Of a stretch of DNA of 64,000 nucleotides, positions 48,588-59,430 are shown in pieces. Under the pieces are notes generated by a model. The model was given only the letters and a program-made list of their open reading frames with translations. It did not search any database and was not told the DNA's origin. Position 1 is the stretch's first letter, and every line of letters begins with the position of its first letter. The stretch is taken from NCBI GenBank assembly GCA_021775755.1, contig JAJFHE010000050.1, positions 124,001 through 188,000 on the forward strand, in the 5' to 3' direction. Source of the DNA: Hyphomicrobiales bacterium (lineage in GTDB: Bacteria; Pseudomonadota; Alphaproteobacteria; Rhizobiales; JAJFHB01). The translations under genes were made by a program, and so were the position numbers.

Positions 48588-49766
48588 ATGGCTTTGCCAG
48601 AGTTTTCAATGCGCCAACTGCTTGAAGCAGGCGTGCACTTCGGACATCAGACACATCGCTGGAACCCAAAAATGGCTTCGTACATTTTTGGTGCCCGCAA
48701 CAATATTCACATCATCGATCTGGCGCAGACGGTGCCGTTGCTGCATCAGGCGCTGGTTACGGTGCGCGACACTGTCGCTGGCGGTGGCCGGGTGCTGTTT
48801 GTCGGCACGAAACGTCAGGCCTCCGGGCCGATTTCGGATGCCGCGAAACGTTCCGCGCAGTACTACGTCAACCACCGCTGGCTCGGCGGCATGCTGACCA
48901 ACTGGAAGACGATCTCGAATTCGATTGCGCGTCTGCGCACCCTCGAAGAAGATCTGGCGAAGGAAGACCTTGGCATTACGAAGAAGGAAATCCTGCGCCG
49001 CACCCGCGAGAAGGACAAACTTGAGCGGGCGCTCGGCGGCATCAAGGATATCGGCGGCACGCCGCATGTAATGTTCGTGATCGATACCAATAAGGAACAG
49101 ATTGCGATCAAGGAAGCGCGCAAGCTTGGCATTCCGGTGATAGCGATCGTCGACACGAACTGCGATCCGGACGGCATTTCTCATCCGATTCCCGGCAACG
49201 ACGATGCCGGCCGTGCGATCAACCTTTACTGCGATCTGATCAGCCGCGCGGCGATCGAAGGCATTTCGATGGCGCAGGGCGCAGCCGGCGTTGATCTCGG
49301 CGAGGCTGAAGAACCGGTGAGCGAGATCCTGGAAGATGTCTCGGCAGCCGAGGCACCGCCTGAAGCTGTAGCGGTGGCGGAGGAAGCTCCTGCCGAGGCG
49401 GCAGCGCCGGCTGAAGAAACTCCAGCTGAAGAAGTTCCAGTTGAAGAAGCTCCAGCTGAAGAAGCTCCGGCGGCGGAGGCTCCTGCGGAAGAGGCTCCGG
49501 CAGAAGAAGCTCCGGCGGCGGCCGCGACGCTCAAATTCCTGGACGCACCGGACGGCGAAGCGGACGATCTCAAGAAGATCAGTGGTGTCGGGCCCGTTCT
49601 GGAGCAGAAACTCAATGATCTTGGCATCTACCACTACGCGCAGATTGCCGGTTTCAGCGCCGATGACATTGAAAAAGTCGATGCGGAACTGAATTTCAAA
49701 GGCCGAATTGAGCGCGACGGCTGGATTGACCAGGCCAAAGCCCTGGCACAGGGCGGCGACGCCTGA
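48588..49766 (+). CDS. rpsB: 30S ribosomal protein S2 with C-terminal extension
   Basis: This 392-residue S2 protein starts at ATG 48588 after ACAGGAG. The S2 core spans about residues 1-235 ([20 protein letters not shown], then [20 protein letters not shown]). It is followed by a linker of Ala, Glu and Pro (about 255-318, repeated EEAP units) and a compact domain at 326-390 that starts [11 protein letters not shown] and includes [12 protein letters not shown]. The core alone is the length of normal S2, so the extension adds about 140 residues. The end domain matches the end of NuoE in this window. Its effect on the ribosome is not known. Confidence 0.96.
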   Translation: MALPEFSMRQLLEAGVHFGHQTHRWNPKMASYIFGARNNIHIIDLAQTVPLLHQALVTVRDTVAGGGRVLFVGTKRQASGPISDAAKRSAQYYVNHRWLGGMLTNWKTISNSIARLRTLEEDLAKEDLGITKKEILRRTREKDKLERALGGIKDIGGTPHVMFVIDTNKEQIAIKEARKLGIPVIAIVDTNCDPDGISHPIPGNDDAGRAINLYCDLISRAAIEGISMAQGAAGVDLGEAEEPVSEILEDVSAAEAPPEAVAVAEEAPAEAAAPAEETPAEEVPVEEAPAEEAPAAEAPAEEAPAEEAPAAAATLKFLDAPDGEADDLKKISGVGPVLEQKLNDLGIYHYAQIAGFSADDIEKVDAELNFKGRIERDGWIDQAKALAQGGDA

Positions 49767-49842
49767 ACAAGGTGAAAAGCCGCCGTATGAACTAACCGGA
49801 ACCGGCCATTCGGGCCGCAGCACCGGAGGATAAGGATTCACG

Positions 49843-50772
49843 ATGTCGAACATCACAGCAAGCATGGTCAAGGACCTGCGCGAGAAGACCGGCGCGGGCA
49901 TGATGGACTGTAAAAAGGCGCTCACCGAAAACGGCGGTGACATGGAAGCAGCGGTTGACTGGCTGCGCACCAAAAGCCTGGCGACCGCGGCCAAGAAGGC
50001 AACGCGTGTGGCGGCCGAAGGCCTCATCGGCGTTTGTGCCGAAGGGGCAAAAGGCGCCGTTGTCGAGGTCAATTCCGAAACCGACTTCGTAGCGCGCAAC
50101 GAAACCTTCCAGGCGATGGTGAGCGATGTTGCCAGGATTGCGCTTGCACAGGGCGGTGACGTGGCCGCGATTGCCGGTGCCACACATGCGGACAGCGGCA
50201 AGACCGTTGAAAGCCACATCTCCGATCTTGTCTCAACGATCGGCGAGAACATGTCGCTGCGCCGGGCATCTGCATTGAGCGTGGGCTCCGGTGTGGTCTC
50301 GTCCTACATCCACAATCAGGCAGCCGCCGGGCTTGGCCGTATCGGTGTGCTCGTAGCCCTCGAATCGGACGGTGACGCTGACAAGCTCGCCGCTCTTGGC
50401 AAACAGCTTGCGATGCATGTCGCGGCAACGAACCCTCTTGCGGTCACGCCCGACGATCTCGAACCGGAAGTCGTGGCGCGGGAACGTGCCATTCTCGCCG
50501 ATCAGGCGCGTGAATCCGGCAAGCCCGAAGAGATTATCGAAAAGATGGTCGAAGGCCGCATCCGTAAATTCTTCGAAGAATCAGTGCTTTCCTCGCAGAC
50601 CTTCGTCATTGACGGCGAGAGCAAGGTTGCCGATGCGGTAAAGGCGGCGGAAGCCGATATCGGTGCGCCGGTGAAAATCGCGGGCTTTGTGCGCTATGCG
50701 CTTGGCGAGGGCATCGAGAAGGAAGAGCAGGACTTTGCGGCTGAAGTTGCAGCAACCGCTGCAGGTGGCTGA
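49843..50772 (+). CDS. tsf: Elongation factor Ts
   Basis: This 309-residue factor has the N-terminal helical domain ([19 protein letters not shown]) and the conserved core ETDFVARNE. It renews EF-Tu-GTP during translation. It is 76 bases after rpsB, the nearly universal order. Confidence 0.97.
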   Translation: MSNITASMVKDLREKTGAGMMDCKKALTENGGDMEAAVDWLRTKSLATAAKKATRVAAEGLIGVCAEGAKGAVVEVNSETDFVARNETFQAMVSDVARIALAQGGDVAAIAGATHADSGKTVESHISDLVSTIGENMSLRRASALSVGSGVVSSYIHNQAAAGLGRIGVLVALESDGDADKLAALGKQLAMHVAATNPLAVTPDDLEPEVVARERAILADQARESGKPEEIIEKMVEGRIRKFFEESVLSSQTFVIDGESKVADAVKAAEADIGAPVKIAGFVRYALGEGIEKEEQDFAAEVAATAAGG

Positions 50773-50885
50773 GGACCTGATTCCCGCTGCCCGAATCGGC
50801 GCGGCAACCATATGATGCATCCTCATCTTGCGAGTTTTGGATCGGGCGTTGCCGTGCGGTCCAGCAGATGGAGAGAAGCGGCCAT

Positions 50886-51602
50886 ATGAGCAAATTGCCT
50901 TACCGGCGTGTACTCCTGAAAGTATCCGGCGAAGCCCTGATGGGCGATACCGCCTATGGTATCGACACAGGTACGGTGTCGCGCATTGCAAGCGAGGTTG
51001 CCGCGGCGTCGGAGCTTGGCGTGGAATTGTGCCTGGTCATCGGCGGTGGCAATATTTTCCGTGGCATGGCCGGCGTTGCCAAGGGCATGGATCGTGCCAC
51101 CGCCGACTATATGGGAATGCTGGCGACGGTAATGAATGCGCTCGCCATGGAACAGGCGCTGGAAGAGGCGGGCATAAAGGCACGCGCGATGTCCGCCATC
51201 CCGATGCCCACGGTGTGCGAGTCCTATGTACGCCAACGTGCCCAGCGTCATCTCAAAAAGGGCCGGGTGGTGGTGTTTGCCGCCGGCACGGGAAATCCCT
51301 ATTTCACGACCGATACGGCGGCCGCCCTACGGGCAGCGGAAATGCAATGCGACGCCTTGCTGAAAGGTACAAACGTCGATGGCGTTTATTCGGCCGATCC
51401 CAAGAAGGATGCGAATGCCGAAAGATATGAGCGTTTAAGTTATCTCGACGTCCTGTCGCAGGATTTGAAAGTTATGGACGCCGCCGCAATCACGCTTGCA
51501 CGCGACAACCGAATTCCCATAATCGTATTCTCTATCCAGACAGAAGGCGCCCTGGTTGCCACTCTAAGCAAACAGGGCACCAGCACGGTTGTATCGGATT
51601 AA
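50886..51602 (+). CDS. pyrH: Uridylate kinase
   Basis: This 238-residue UMP kinase starts at ATG 50886 after GGAGAG. The amino-acid-kinase fold motifs [12 protein letters not shown] and IGGGNIFRG are present. It makes UDP for nucleotide and envelope synthesis. Confidence 0.97.
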   Translation: MSKLPYRRVLLKVSGEALMGDTAYGIDTGTVSRIASEVAAASELGVELCLVIGGGNIFRGMAGVAKGMDRATADYMGMLATVMNALAMEQALEEAGIKARAMSAIPMPTVCESYVRQRAQRHLKKGRVVVFAAGTGNPYFTTDTAAALRAAEMQCDALLKGTNVDGVYSADPKKDANAERYERLSYLDVLSQDLKVMDAAAITLARDNRIPIIVFSIQTEGALVATLSKQGTSTVVSD

Positions 51603-51643
51603 GATTGAACCTGTTATGTCTGGGAACGATCAGGGAGGATACG

Positions 51644-52210
51644 ATGGCAGACGATGTAGAATTCAGCCTCGCCGATTATAAAAGACGTATGCAGGGCGCA
51701 ATCTCGGTACTCGGAGATGAGTTTGCCGGCCTGCGCACAGGGCGTGCCCATCCAAGCCTGCTTGAACATATTGTCGTGGAGGCCTATGGCGCGCAGATGC
51801 CGCTTAATCAGGTGGGCACAGTGAGCGTTCCGGAATCGCGCATGCTGACCGTGCAGGTCTGGGACAACACGCAAACTTCGGCGGTGGAAAAAGCAATCCG
51901 TAACACGAGCCTTGGGCTTAATCCGATTGTGGAAGGATCGCTTTTGCGCATCCCCATCCCCGAACTGACCGAGGAGCGGCGCCAGGAATTGAGCAAGGTG
52001 GCGGCGCAATATGCCGAGCAGACCAAGGTTGCCGTCCGCAATGTGCGGCGCGACGGCATGGATCAGCTCAAGAAGCTCGAAAAAGATAGCCACATGGGCG
52101 AAGACGAGCACAAGGCCTGGGCCGATGATCTTCAGAAACTGACGGATTCGGTGATCGAAGATATCGACGTGACTTTGGCGACCAAGGAAGAAGAGATTAT
52201 GCAGGTTTGA
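51644..52210 (+). CDS. frr: Ribosome recycling factor
   Basis: This 188-residue protein starts at ATG 51644 after CAGGGAGG. It has the three-helix bundle pattern with [11 protein letters not shown] and the C-terminal basic heptads. It separates ribosome subunits after termination, with EF-G. Confidence 0.97.
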   Translation: MADDVEFSLADYKRRMQGAISVLGDEFAGLRTGRAHPSLLEHIVVEAYGAQMPLNQVGTVSVPESRMLTVQVWDNTQTSAVEKAIRNTSLGLNPIVEGSLLRIPIPELTEERRQELSKVAAQYAEQTKVAVRNVRRDGMDQLKKLEKDSHMGEDEHKAWADDLQKLTDSVIEDIDVTLATKEEEIMQV

Positions 52211-52280
52211 ATCCTGCCCGAATGCGAACATGTTTTGATGATGGATTGGCGCAGGCCGCTGGGATAAAGCACGACAACAC

Positions 52281-53033
52281 ATGGCGCAGGCGGAGAACAA
52301 GAAGACCCCCGAACCCGTTGGCACCGGTGTGCCGAAACACGTTGCGCTGATTATGGACGGCAACGGCCGCTGGGCGCAGGAGCGCTCGCTGCCGCGTTCC
52401 GCAGGGCACTGGCAGGGCGTCGAGGCGGTCCGGCGGGCGGTTAAAGCGGCGGGCGAGTTCGGCATAGACTATTTGACGCTCTACAGTTTCAGCTCGGAAA
52501 ACTGGGCGCGCCCCGCAAGCGAGGTCGATTACCTGCTGAGTTTGCTGAAACGGTTCATCCATACCGACGTCAACACGCTGCATGCCGAGGGCGTGCGCAT
52601 TCTGATCATTGGCGAGCGCGATGAACTCAGTCCGGATTTGCGCGCGGAAATTGAGCAGTGCGAGGCGTTGACGCGCGACAATACCGGCCTGACGCTGGTT
52701 GTGGCCTTCAACTATGGAAGCCGCGATGAGATCGTGCGCGCCGCCCGGAAAGTGGCGGCCGAGGTGCTCGAGGGTACGCTCGATGCAAATGATATATCCA
52801 TGGAGACGTTGGGCCGCCACCTCGACACGGATGGCATTCCCGATCCTGACGTCGTTATCCGCACGAGCGGTGAGCAGCGGCTCAGCAACTTTTTGCTGTG
52901 GCAATGCGCCTACACGGAATTCGTCTTCGTGGAGGAATACTGGCCGGAGTTCGATCACAACGTTTTTCAGCGCGCACTCGATCAGTACATGAACCGCGAC
53001 CGGCGGTTCGGTGGCGTCGCGGCGTCGGCGTGA
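52281..53033 (+). CDS. uppS: Undecaprenyl diphosphate synthase
   Basis: This 250-residue cis-prenyltransferase has HVALIMDGNGRWA (catalytic Asp), the YSFSSENW motif, and RTSGEQRLSNFLLWQCAY. It makes the C55 lipid carrier for peptidoglycan and polysaccharide synthesis. Confidence 0.97.
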   Translation: MAQAENKKTPEPVGTGVPKHVALIMDGNGRWAQERSLPRSAGHWQGVEAVRRAVKAAGEFGIDYLTLYSFSSENWARPASEVDYLLSLLKRFIHTDVNTLHAEGVRILIIGERDELSPDLRAEIEQCEALTRDNTGLTLVVAFNYGSRDEIVRAARKVAAEVLEGTLDANDISMETLGRHLDTDGIPDPDVVIRTSGEQRLSNFLLWQCAYTEFVFVEEYWPEFDHNVFQRALDQYMNRDRRFGGVAASA

Positions 53034-53064
53034 GACCGCGCCTCAAAAGCAAAGCTGCACCAAC

Positions 53065-53922
53065 ATGACAGACGGTCCGCAGTCGCAACAGCGCGATACC
53101 ATAAACCCGGTCGTGCTGCGCACCCTGTCGGCCGCCGTCCTTGTGCCGGTGACGCTTGGTGCTGTGTGGGCCGGCGGCATCTGGTTTGCGCTTCTGATTT
53201 TGATTGTCGGTCTGGTTGCCGCTTGGGAGTGGACACGGCTTGTCCACGCGGGCGGGCGCCAGCTCGTATTCCTCTGCCTGTACGCCGCCGCTGTCCTAGC
53301 GTCGATGGCGGCCGTACAGTTTGGCGCATATCGCTACGCGGTGCCCATCGTGATCGTTTGCTGGCTCAGTGCGATGGTGTTGTGTCTGCGCGGCAATAGC
53401 GGAAACAAATTCCTCGCTGCAGTTGGTGTCCCGTATATTTGCCTTCCCGTTATCTCGTTGATTTCGCTGCGATTACACGAGACCTATGGCCTCTGGAGCC
53501 TGGTCTGGCTGCTGATCGTGATATGGGCGACGGACACCGGCGCATTCTTCGCCGGCCGAGCCCTGGGCGGACCGAAACTGGCAACGCGATTTTCGCCTAA
53601 GAAGACCTGGTCAGGCGCGATCGCCGGGTTGCTGGCCGCGGCCGCGGCCGCGATTGTGCTTGCCACCATGCTGGAGTTGCCGGGAGCGCTCGCATTGGGT
53701 TTCTTCAGTGTTTTGATTTCGGCGTCCGGCCAGGTTGGCGATCTCTTTGAATCCGCAGTCAAGCGCCGTGCCGGCGTCAAGGACTCAAGTGCACTGATCC
53801 CGGGCCATGGCGGTGTGCTCGACCGCATCGACAGCCTGGTGGTCGCGGCTCCTCTGGCATGGGTAGCCGGAGTGCTTCGTGCAGGATACGATGGTGCCGC
53901 AGAAGGCATCCTGGTGTGGTGA
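53065..53922 (+). CDS. cdsA: Phosphatidate cytidylyltransferase
   Basis: This 285-residue membrane enzyme has about eight helices. The C-terminal signature is complete: SAVKRRAGVKDSS then IPGHGGVLDRIDS. The start is taken as ATG 53065; an earlier in-frame start would overlap uppS. It makes CDP-diacylglycerol for all phospholipids. Confidence 0.94.
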   Translation: MTDGPQSQQRDTINPVVLRTLSAAVLVPVTLGAVWAGGIWFALLILIVGLVAAWEWTRLVHAGGRQLVFLCLYAAAVLASMAAVQFGAYRYAVPIVIVCWLSAMVLCLRGNSGNKFLAAVGVPYICLPVISLISLRLHETYGLWSLVWLLIVIWATDTGAFFAGRALGGPKLATRFSPKKTWSGAIAGLLAAAAAAIVLATMLELPGALALGFFSVLISASGQVGDLFESAVKRRAGVKDSSALIPGHGGVLDRIDSLVVAAPLAWVAGVLRAGYDGAAEGILVW

Positions 53923-53951
53923 AGAATGATGCTCCGGGGAGAACAGAAGCC

Positions 53952-55160
53952 ATGACGGCCACAGCTCATGATGTGTTACCGGAAGTGTCCGGTGCGCCGC
54001 GGCGGCTATCGGTGCTCGGTGCCACCGGGTCCATAGGCTGCAGCACACTCGATGTGGTCAGCCATCACACGGACGCCTTTGATGTTGTGGCACTGGTCGG
54101 AAACACAAACATAGAATTGCTCGCCGAGCAGGCACGCAAGCATCGCGCAGAGGTTGCTGTCACCGCGGATGAAACCAAGTACGAAGATCTGAAGGCGGCG
54201 CTCTCCGGCAGCGGTATTGAAGTTGCCGCCGGGACACAGGCGGTTGTCGAAGCGGCGCAGCGTGATGCCGATCAGGTGATGGCGGCGATCGTCGGTGCGG
54301 CTGGACTTGCGCCAACGCTTGCGGCGATGCGCGAAGGCGCGGCTATAGCGCTTGCCAACAAGGAATGCCTGGTGTGCGCGGGAGATCTGTTCATGGCGGA
54401 GGCAAAGGTGCAAGGCACCGATGTCGTGCCAGTCGATTCAGAGCACAACGCTATATTCCAGGTTCTTGATACCCGCAATCTCGATCAGATCTCGCGCATA
54501 ATCCTCACCGCGTCCGGTGGACCGTTTCGTACCTGGACTCGCGAACAGATCGCGACGGCGGGTCTGGAACAGGCGCTGAATCATCCAAACTGGGATATGG
54601 GACCCAAGATCACCATCGACTCAGCTTCGATGATGAACAAGGGACTGGAACTGATCGAAGCGTTTCATCTGTTCCCGGTCACTGTCGATCAGCTTGACGT
54701 CCTGGTGCACGCCCAGTCGGTAATTCACTCGATGGTTGAATACGAAGATGGCTCGGTGCTCGCACAACTTGGGACACCCGATATGCGTACACCGATCGCC
54801 TGTGCGCTGGCGTGGCCGCGACGTATTTACAGCCCATCTCCACGTCTGCGTCTGGAAGAGGTTGCGACACTCACCTTCGAGGCAGTGGACAATGACCGAT
54901 TTCCCTCCATTTCCCTGTGTCTGGGAGCGCTCTCGACCGGAAAAACCGCCCCGACAATTCTCAACGCCGCAAATGAAATTGCCGTTGCCGAATTTTTGTC
55001 TAAAAGATTGGCTTTTCTAGATATTGTTCGGGTTGTAGAACTAACTCTGGAGCAAGCGAGTCGGGTTGGGATGATTGCCCCCATGGCCTGTTTGGACGAT
55101 GTGCGTGCGGCTGATGAATATGGTCGGTCCACAGCGGCGGAAATGGCCGCAACTCTTTAA
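53952..55160 (+). CDS. dxr: 1-deoxy-D-xylulose 5-phosphate reductoisomerase
   Basis: This 402-residue enzyme has the NADPH-binding start LSVLGATGSIGCSTLDVV, the metal site PVDSEHNAIFQ, and DSASMMNKGLELIEA. It performs the second step of the MEP isoprenoid route that feeds UppS. The start is ATG 53952 after GGGAGA; an in-frame GTG at 53919 overlaps the cdsA stop and is possible. Confidence 0.96.
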   Translation: MTATAHDVLPEVSGAPRRLSVLGATGSIGCSTLDVVSHHTDAFDVVALVGNTNIELLAEQARKHRAEVAVTADETKYEDLKAALSGSGIEVAAGTQAVVEAAQRDADQVMAAIVGAAGLAPTLAAMREGAAIALANKECLVCAGDLFMAEAKVQGTDVVPVDSEHNAIFQVLDTRNLDQISRIILTASGGPFRTWTREQIATAGLEQALNHPNWDMGPKITIDSASMMNKGLELIEAFHLFPVTVDQLDVLVHAQSVIHSMVEYEDGSVLAQLGTPDMRTPIACALAWPRRIYSPSPRLRLEEVATLTFEAVDNDRFPSISLCLGALSTGKTAPTILNAANEIAVAEFLSKRLAFLDIVRVVELTLEQASRVGMIAPMACLDDVRAADEYGRSTAAEMAATL

Positions 55161-55276
55161 AGGATGTGCATCGCGCGGTTTGAAGGCGCGGTTTTAGGAT
55201 CAACAGGCGGACTCACGACTTTAATGAGGGCCGCCGGGGTTCGGCTGTTGCCGGACGATGTAAACTGGGAAGTTTT

Positions 55277-56419
55277 ATGGACCTGATCGGCAGCTTTACC
55301 GGATCACTTGAAAGTTTCGTGATTTCGACGCTCGCGTTTATTTTTGTGATCACGATTATCGTGTTCTTTCATGAGCTTGGCCACTTCATGATCGCACGCT
55401 GGGCGGGCGTGACGGTGGAAGTGTTTTCGGTTGGATTCGGGCGGGAAATCGCCGGGTTCACCGACAAAAAGGGCACACGCTGGAAGCTTTCATGGATACC
55501 GCTTGGCGGCTATGTGAAGTTTCTGGGCGATGAGAGCGCCGCGAGCACGCCGGACCGCGATAAACTTCGCAATTTGAGCGAAGAGGACCGTCTTGGCGCG
55601 TTTGAGCACAAATCCCTGGCGCGCCGGGCCGCGGTGGTTGCGGCCGGACCGATTGCCAATTTCCTGCTGGCGATACTGATCTTTGCAGCAATCTTCTTCT
55701 TTGTCGGGCGCACCGTAACCGCGCCTCTGGTCGATGAGATCGTCGAAGGCAGCGCGGCTGAACGCGCCGGGTTCGTGGTCGGGGACCGGATTACCTCGAT
55801 TGATGGCACGGATATTGAAGCATTTTCAGACGTCACACGTATTGTGCGGTTGAGCGCTGGCGAAACACTCGAAATCGTCGTCAAACGCGAAGATGCGCAC
55901 GTTACCTTGTCGGCGGTGCCGGATGAGGCGGAAGTCGAGGATCGTATCGGGGGCAAACAGCGTGTTGGTCTCCTCGGTATTCGCCGGCTGACCGAGGGCG
56001 ATCTTGTGGTGCAACGCTACGGGCCGATTGATTCCCTATGGATGGGCACCAAGGAAACCTGGTTTTTCGTTGAAAATACGATGGGTGCGCTATTTGGTAT
56101 CATCGCCGGAGGAGGGGGTGCAGATCAGCTCGGCGGACCGTTGCGAATCGCGCAGGTTTCCGGTCAAGTCGCGAGTATAAGCATCCCGGCGCTGATCAAT
56201 TTGGCGGCTGTACTGTCAGTGGGAATCGGGCTCATTAATCTATTTCCCATTCCGATGCTTGATGGAGGGCACTTGTTGTACTACGCAATTGAAGCGGTGA
56301 GGGGTAAACCACTTAGTGAAAAGATGCAGGATTTCGGGTTCAGAATTGGTTTTGCTCTGGTGGTCGGTCTGATGCTCTTTGTCACGTGGAACGACCTGAT
56401 TCACCTCAATATTTTCTAA
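55277..56419 (+). CDS. rseP: Site-2 intramembrane metalloprotease RseP
   Basis: This 380-residue protease has the zinc site HELGH (residues 32-36) in the first helix, a periplasmic PDZ domain (about 140-230, with GSAAERAGFVVGDRI) and the third ligand in PIPMLDGGHL. It cuts membrane anti-sigma factors and signal peptides. A 116-bp gap separates it from dxr. Confidence 0.96.
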   Translation: MDLIGSFTGSLESFVISTLAFIFVITIIVFFHELGHFMIARWAGVTVEVFSVGFGREIAGFTDKKGTRWKLSWIPLGGYVKFLGDESAASTPDRDKLRNLSEEDRLGAFEHKSLARRAAVVAAGPIANFLLAILIFAAIFFFVGRTVTAPLVDEIVEGSAAERAGFVVGDRITSIDGTDIEAFSDVTRIVRLSAGETLEIVVKREDAHVTLSAVPDEAEVEDRIGGKQRVGLLGIRRLTEGDLVVQRYGPIDSLWMGTKETWFFVENTMGALFGIIAGGGGADQLGGPLRIAQVSGQVASISIPALINLAAVLSVGIGLINLFPIPMLDGGHLLYYAIEAVRGKPLSEKMQDFGFRIGFALVVGLMLFVTWNDLIHLNIF

Positions 56420-56494
56420 CTGCGAAAAACAGCAATAAGACGAGGATCGCAGGTTCCAATGGGTTGCAAAACGTCGTACAAAGGCTAGCGACTC

Positions 56495-58852
56495 ATGCGT
56501 AAGTTGGGACGGCGTAACGAGCGGGTGAAAACTTTAATGCGTTTGAAGAGTGGTTTTGTTGGGTTTTTCATAGCTCTACTGGTCGCCGTCTGCAGCATGC
56601 AGACGACCGGTCTGCGCTTTGTCACGCCAGCCGCCGCACAGGCGGTCATTGTCGATGTCATCGTCATCGGCAACCAGCGCATCGAGGCCGATACGGTGCG
56701 CTCTTACATGCTGATCGGGCCTGGGGATCCGTTCGATCCCGTCCGAATTGACGATTCACTGAAAAGTCTGTTCCGCACCGGGCTGTTTGCCGACGTACAA
56801 ATGTCGCGGCAGGCCGATAATCTCGTGGTTGAGGTGGATGAGAATCCGATCATCAACCGCATCAATTTCGAAGGCAACAGCGAGCACGAGGATGACGCCC
56901 TGTCGGCGGAAATTCAGCTCCGGCCACGCACTGTGTTTACACGAGCGCGCGTTCAGGCCGACGTACAACGCATCATTTCAATCTACCGCCGCTCCGGACG
57001 CTTCACGGCGTCTGTGACCCCCAAAATTATCCGTCTGCCTCAAAACCGCGTCGATCTCGTGTTTGAGATCAATGAGGGCGAGGTGACGAGTATTGAGCGC
57101 ATCAATTTCATCGGGAACCGTGCGTTCAGCGACTCGCAACTGCGTGGAGTCGTCTCAACGGCGGAATCTGCCTGGTGGAAGTTCCTGACCGCTTCGGACA
57201 ACTACGATCCCGACCGGCTCAATTTCGACAAGGAACTGCTTCGCAGGCACTATCTGCAGAACGGTTATGCCGATTTTATTGTCCTTTCCGCGACCGCTGA
57301 ACTGTCCCGGGACGGCGAAAGCTTCTTCATCACATTCGTTGTGGAAGAAGGCCCGGAATACACATTTGGCGAGATCATGGTCGATGTCGGCCAGACAGCG
57401 ATCAATCCACAAACCGTCTACGACGTCATACTCACCAATGAGGGAGCGACGTATGATGCAAATCTCGTGGACAAGTCGGTTGAACAGATAACGATCGAGG
57501 CCGGGAAGCTCGGGTTCGCTTTCTCGGTGGTGCGGCCAAGTGCCGATCGCGACAATGAAAATCTGCGTATCAACATCACCTACATCATCAAGGAAGGTCC
57601 GCGCGTCTATATCGAACGTATCGATATCGTCGGCAATGTCAGGACATTGGATGAGGTAATCCGGCGCGAGATCCGTCTCGTTGAGGGTGATGCATACAAT
57701 CGTGTTCTGGTCGACCGGGCACGGCGGCGTATTACGTCGCTCGATTTCTTCAATACGGTTGAAATCAACGAGCGGCAGGGCAGCGCGCCTGACAAAGTGG
57801 TTCTTATAATCGTTGTCGATGAGAAATCGACGGGTTCGCTTAATTTTGGTCTCGGATTCTCCACGACGGAAACGGTGCTCGGCACCGTGGGTGTGGCTGA
57901 ACGCAACCTTCTGGGCCGCGGTCAGTTCGTCAGTTTGCAGACCAGCCTCAGCTTCAAGCGTCAACAGCTGAATTTCAGCTTTACCGAGCCCTACTTCCTG
58001 GGCCGGCGCATCAGTTTCGGTGTCGATGCCTTTGCGACGGACACCAATCTGCAAAACGAGTCGTCGTTTAATACGCGCCAGATCGGCGCGGGCTTCCGGT
58101 TCGGATTTCCGCTTGGCGAGAATTCAAGCCTGACGGTGCGCTATAACTACAACAACCGCGATATCCGCAACGTCGATGCCTCCGCGTCTCTGGCAATCCG
58201 CTCAGCCGCCGGGGTCACCAACATTTCGATTATTGGCTTCACCTATGTGTACGACACCCTGGACAATCCGCTTGAGCCGTCATCGGGCTTCCGGATTTCG
58301 CACGACCAGGATCTGGCAGGTGTTGGCGGTGACATCTTCTTCTGGCGGGCGGAAGGCAAGGCCGTCTACTTCCATACGATCTACGAGGGCGTCATCGCGA
58401 TGGTGCGCGGCACCAGCGGCGTAATTACCAGCCTGAACGGCGACGATGTCTTAGTGATCGACCGCTTCTTCCGCGGCGGCGAAACCTTCCGAGGATTTGA
58501 ACGCTCCGGCATTGGTCCGCGTGACCTGACCGGCGGCACGGACAACGATGCTCTGGGCGGCCAGATATATGCCATTGGTACGGCAGAGGTGTCGTTCCCG
58601 GTCGGGCTGCCGGAAGAGTTCGGGGTGCGTGCCGCGGTGTTTGCCGATTTCGGTACGATTTTCCACGCGCCGGAGAACACCACGGCCACCCAGCTGATTG
58701 TGGACGATGCCGACCCGCGGGCCTCCATCGGTGCGAGCCTTCTGTGGCGCTCGCCGCTCGGTCCGCTGCGCTTCGACTTCGCTTATGCGGTCCTCAAGAA
58801 AAACTACGACAAGGAAGAGATCTTCCGCTTCAGCGCCGGTACGCGGTTCTAA
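56495..58852 (+). CDS. bamA: Outer membrane protein assembly factor BamA
   Basis: This 785-residue protein has a long signal peptide (ending near AAAQA, residue 50), five POTRA domains (about 51-450) and a C-terminal Omp85 beta-barrel (to the final Phe). VRGTSGV and the FRGGETFRGFERSGIGPRD loop, a conserved Omp85 site, are visible. A second in-frame ATG (56537) would give a shorter signal peptide. It inserts beta-barrel proteins into the outer membrane. In relatives lpxD follows; here fabZ follows after 104 bases. Confidence 0.97.
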   Translation: MRKLGRRNERVKTLMRLKSGFVGFFIALLVAVCSMQTTGLRFVTPAAAQAVIVDVIVIGNQRIEADTVRSYMLIGPGDPFDPVRIDDSLKSLFRTGLFADVQMSRQADNLVVEVDENPIINRINFEGNSEHEDDALSAEIQLRPRTVFTRARVQADVQRIISIYRRSGRFTASVTPKIIRLPQNRVDLVFEINEGEVTSIERINFIGNRAFSDSQLRGVVSTAESAWWKFLTASDNYDPDRLNFDKELLRRHYLQNGYADFIVLSATAELSRDGESFFITFVVEEGPEYTFGEIMVDVGQTAINPQTVYDVILTNEGATYDANLVDKSVEQITIEAGKLGFAFSVVRPSADRDNENLRINITYIIKEGPRVYIERIDIVGNVRTLDEVIRREIRLVEGDAYNRVLVDRARRRITSLDFFNTVEINERQGSAPDKVVLIIVVDEKSTGSLNFGLGFSTTETVLGTVGVAERNLLGRGQFVSLQTSLSFKRQQLNFSFTEPYFLGRRISFGVDAFATDTNLQNESSFNTRQIGAGFRFGFPLGENSSLTVRYNYNNRDIRNVDASASLAIRSAAGVTNISIIGFTYVYDTLDNPLEPSSGFRISHDQDLAGVGGDIFFWRAEGKAVYFHTIYEGVIAMVRGTSGVITSLNGDDVLVIDRFFRGGETFRGFERSGIGPRDLTGGTDNDALGGQIYAIGTAEVSFPVGLPEEFGVRAAVFADFGTIFHAPENTTATQLIVDDADPRASIGASLLWRSPLGPLRFDFAYAVLKKNYDKEEIFRFSAGTRF

Positions 58853-58956
58853 CGCACTGTTGCAGCTGCGCCGTGTACCGATAGTTTTTGGAAATCGCCA
58901 AAGGCTATGATAGATCACGGAGTTCGTGTTGACTGGCGAGCAGAAGACGTGCCGAC

Positions 58957-59430
58957 ATGGCTGAACCGGCGGAACAGACCGAACTTGAGACTGCGGATAT
59001 CGGGCGGATCCTGGAGCTCCTCCCGCACCGCTATCCTTTCTTGATGATCGATCGCATCATCGAGATGGATCAGGACATCTCAGCTGTCGGTATCAAGAAT
59101 GTCACCATAAACGAGCCTTATTTTGCCGGGCATTTCCCCGGTAATCCGGTCATGCCCGGCGTGCTGATGGTAGAGGCCATGGCGCAAACCGCAGGCGGGC
59201 TCGTCATCAATCACCGCGGTTCGGAGCAGGGCGGCAAGGTGGTCTATTTCATGACCATCGACAAGGCGCGTTTCCGCCGACCGGTTGTGCCGGGGGATAC
59301 GGTGCATTTTCCGGTTCGGCTGCTGCGCAAACGCGCAAACGTCTGGAAGTACCGAGGCGAGGCCAAGGTTGGCGATCAACTGGTGGCCGAGGCCGAAATC
59401 AGCGCAATGATCGCCGATACGCCGGTCTGA
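58957..59430 (+). CDS. fabZ: 3-hydroxyacyl-ACP dehydratase FabZ
   Basis: This 157-residue hot-dog fold enzyme has [12 protein letters not shown], then the catalytic His in [20 protein letters not shown] and the Glu in the same motif. It dehydrates hydroxyacyl-ACP in fatty acid synthesis. In most Proteobacteria it lies among lpxD, lpxA and lpxB, but none of these is next to it here. Confidence 0.97.
   Translation: MAEPAEQTELETADIGRILELLPHRYPFLMIDRIIEMDQDISAVGIKNVTINEPYFAGHFPGNPVMPGVLMVEAMAQTAGGLVINHRGSEQGGKVVYFMTIDKARFRRPVVPGDTVHFPVRLLRKRANVWKYRGEAKVGDQLVAEAEISAMIADTPV

Noticed and set aside
49370-49520. The EEAP-coding repeats as a possible DNA repeat array
   Set aside because: The repeats are short, in frame and vary at third positions. 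They are explained by the protein linker, not by a mobile or CRISPR repeat.
48606-50252. A 548-codon open frame on the minus strand, opposite rpsB and tsf
   Set aside because: It is antisense to rpsB and tsf. Its Ser/Arg/Phe-rich middle mirrors the EEAP repeats of RpsB.
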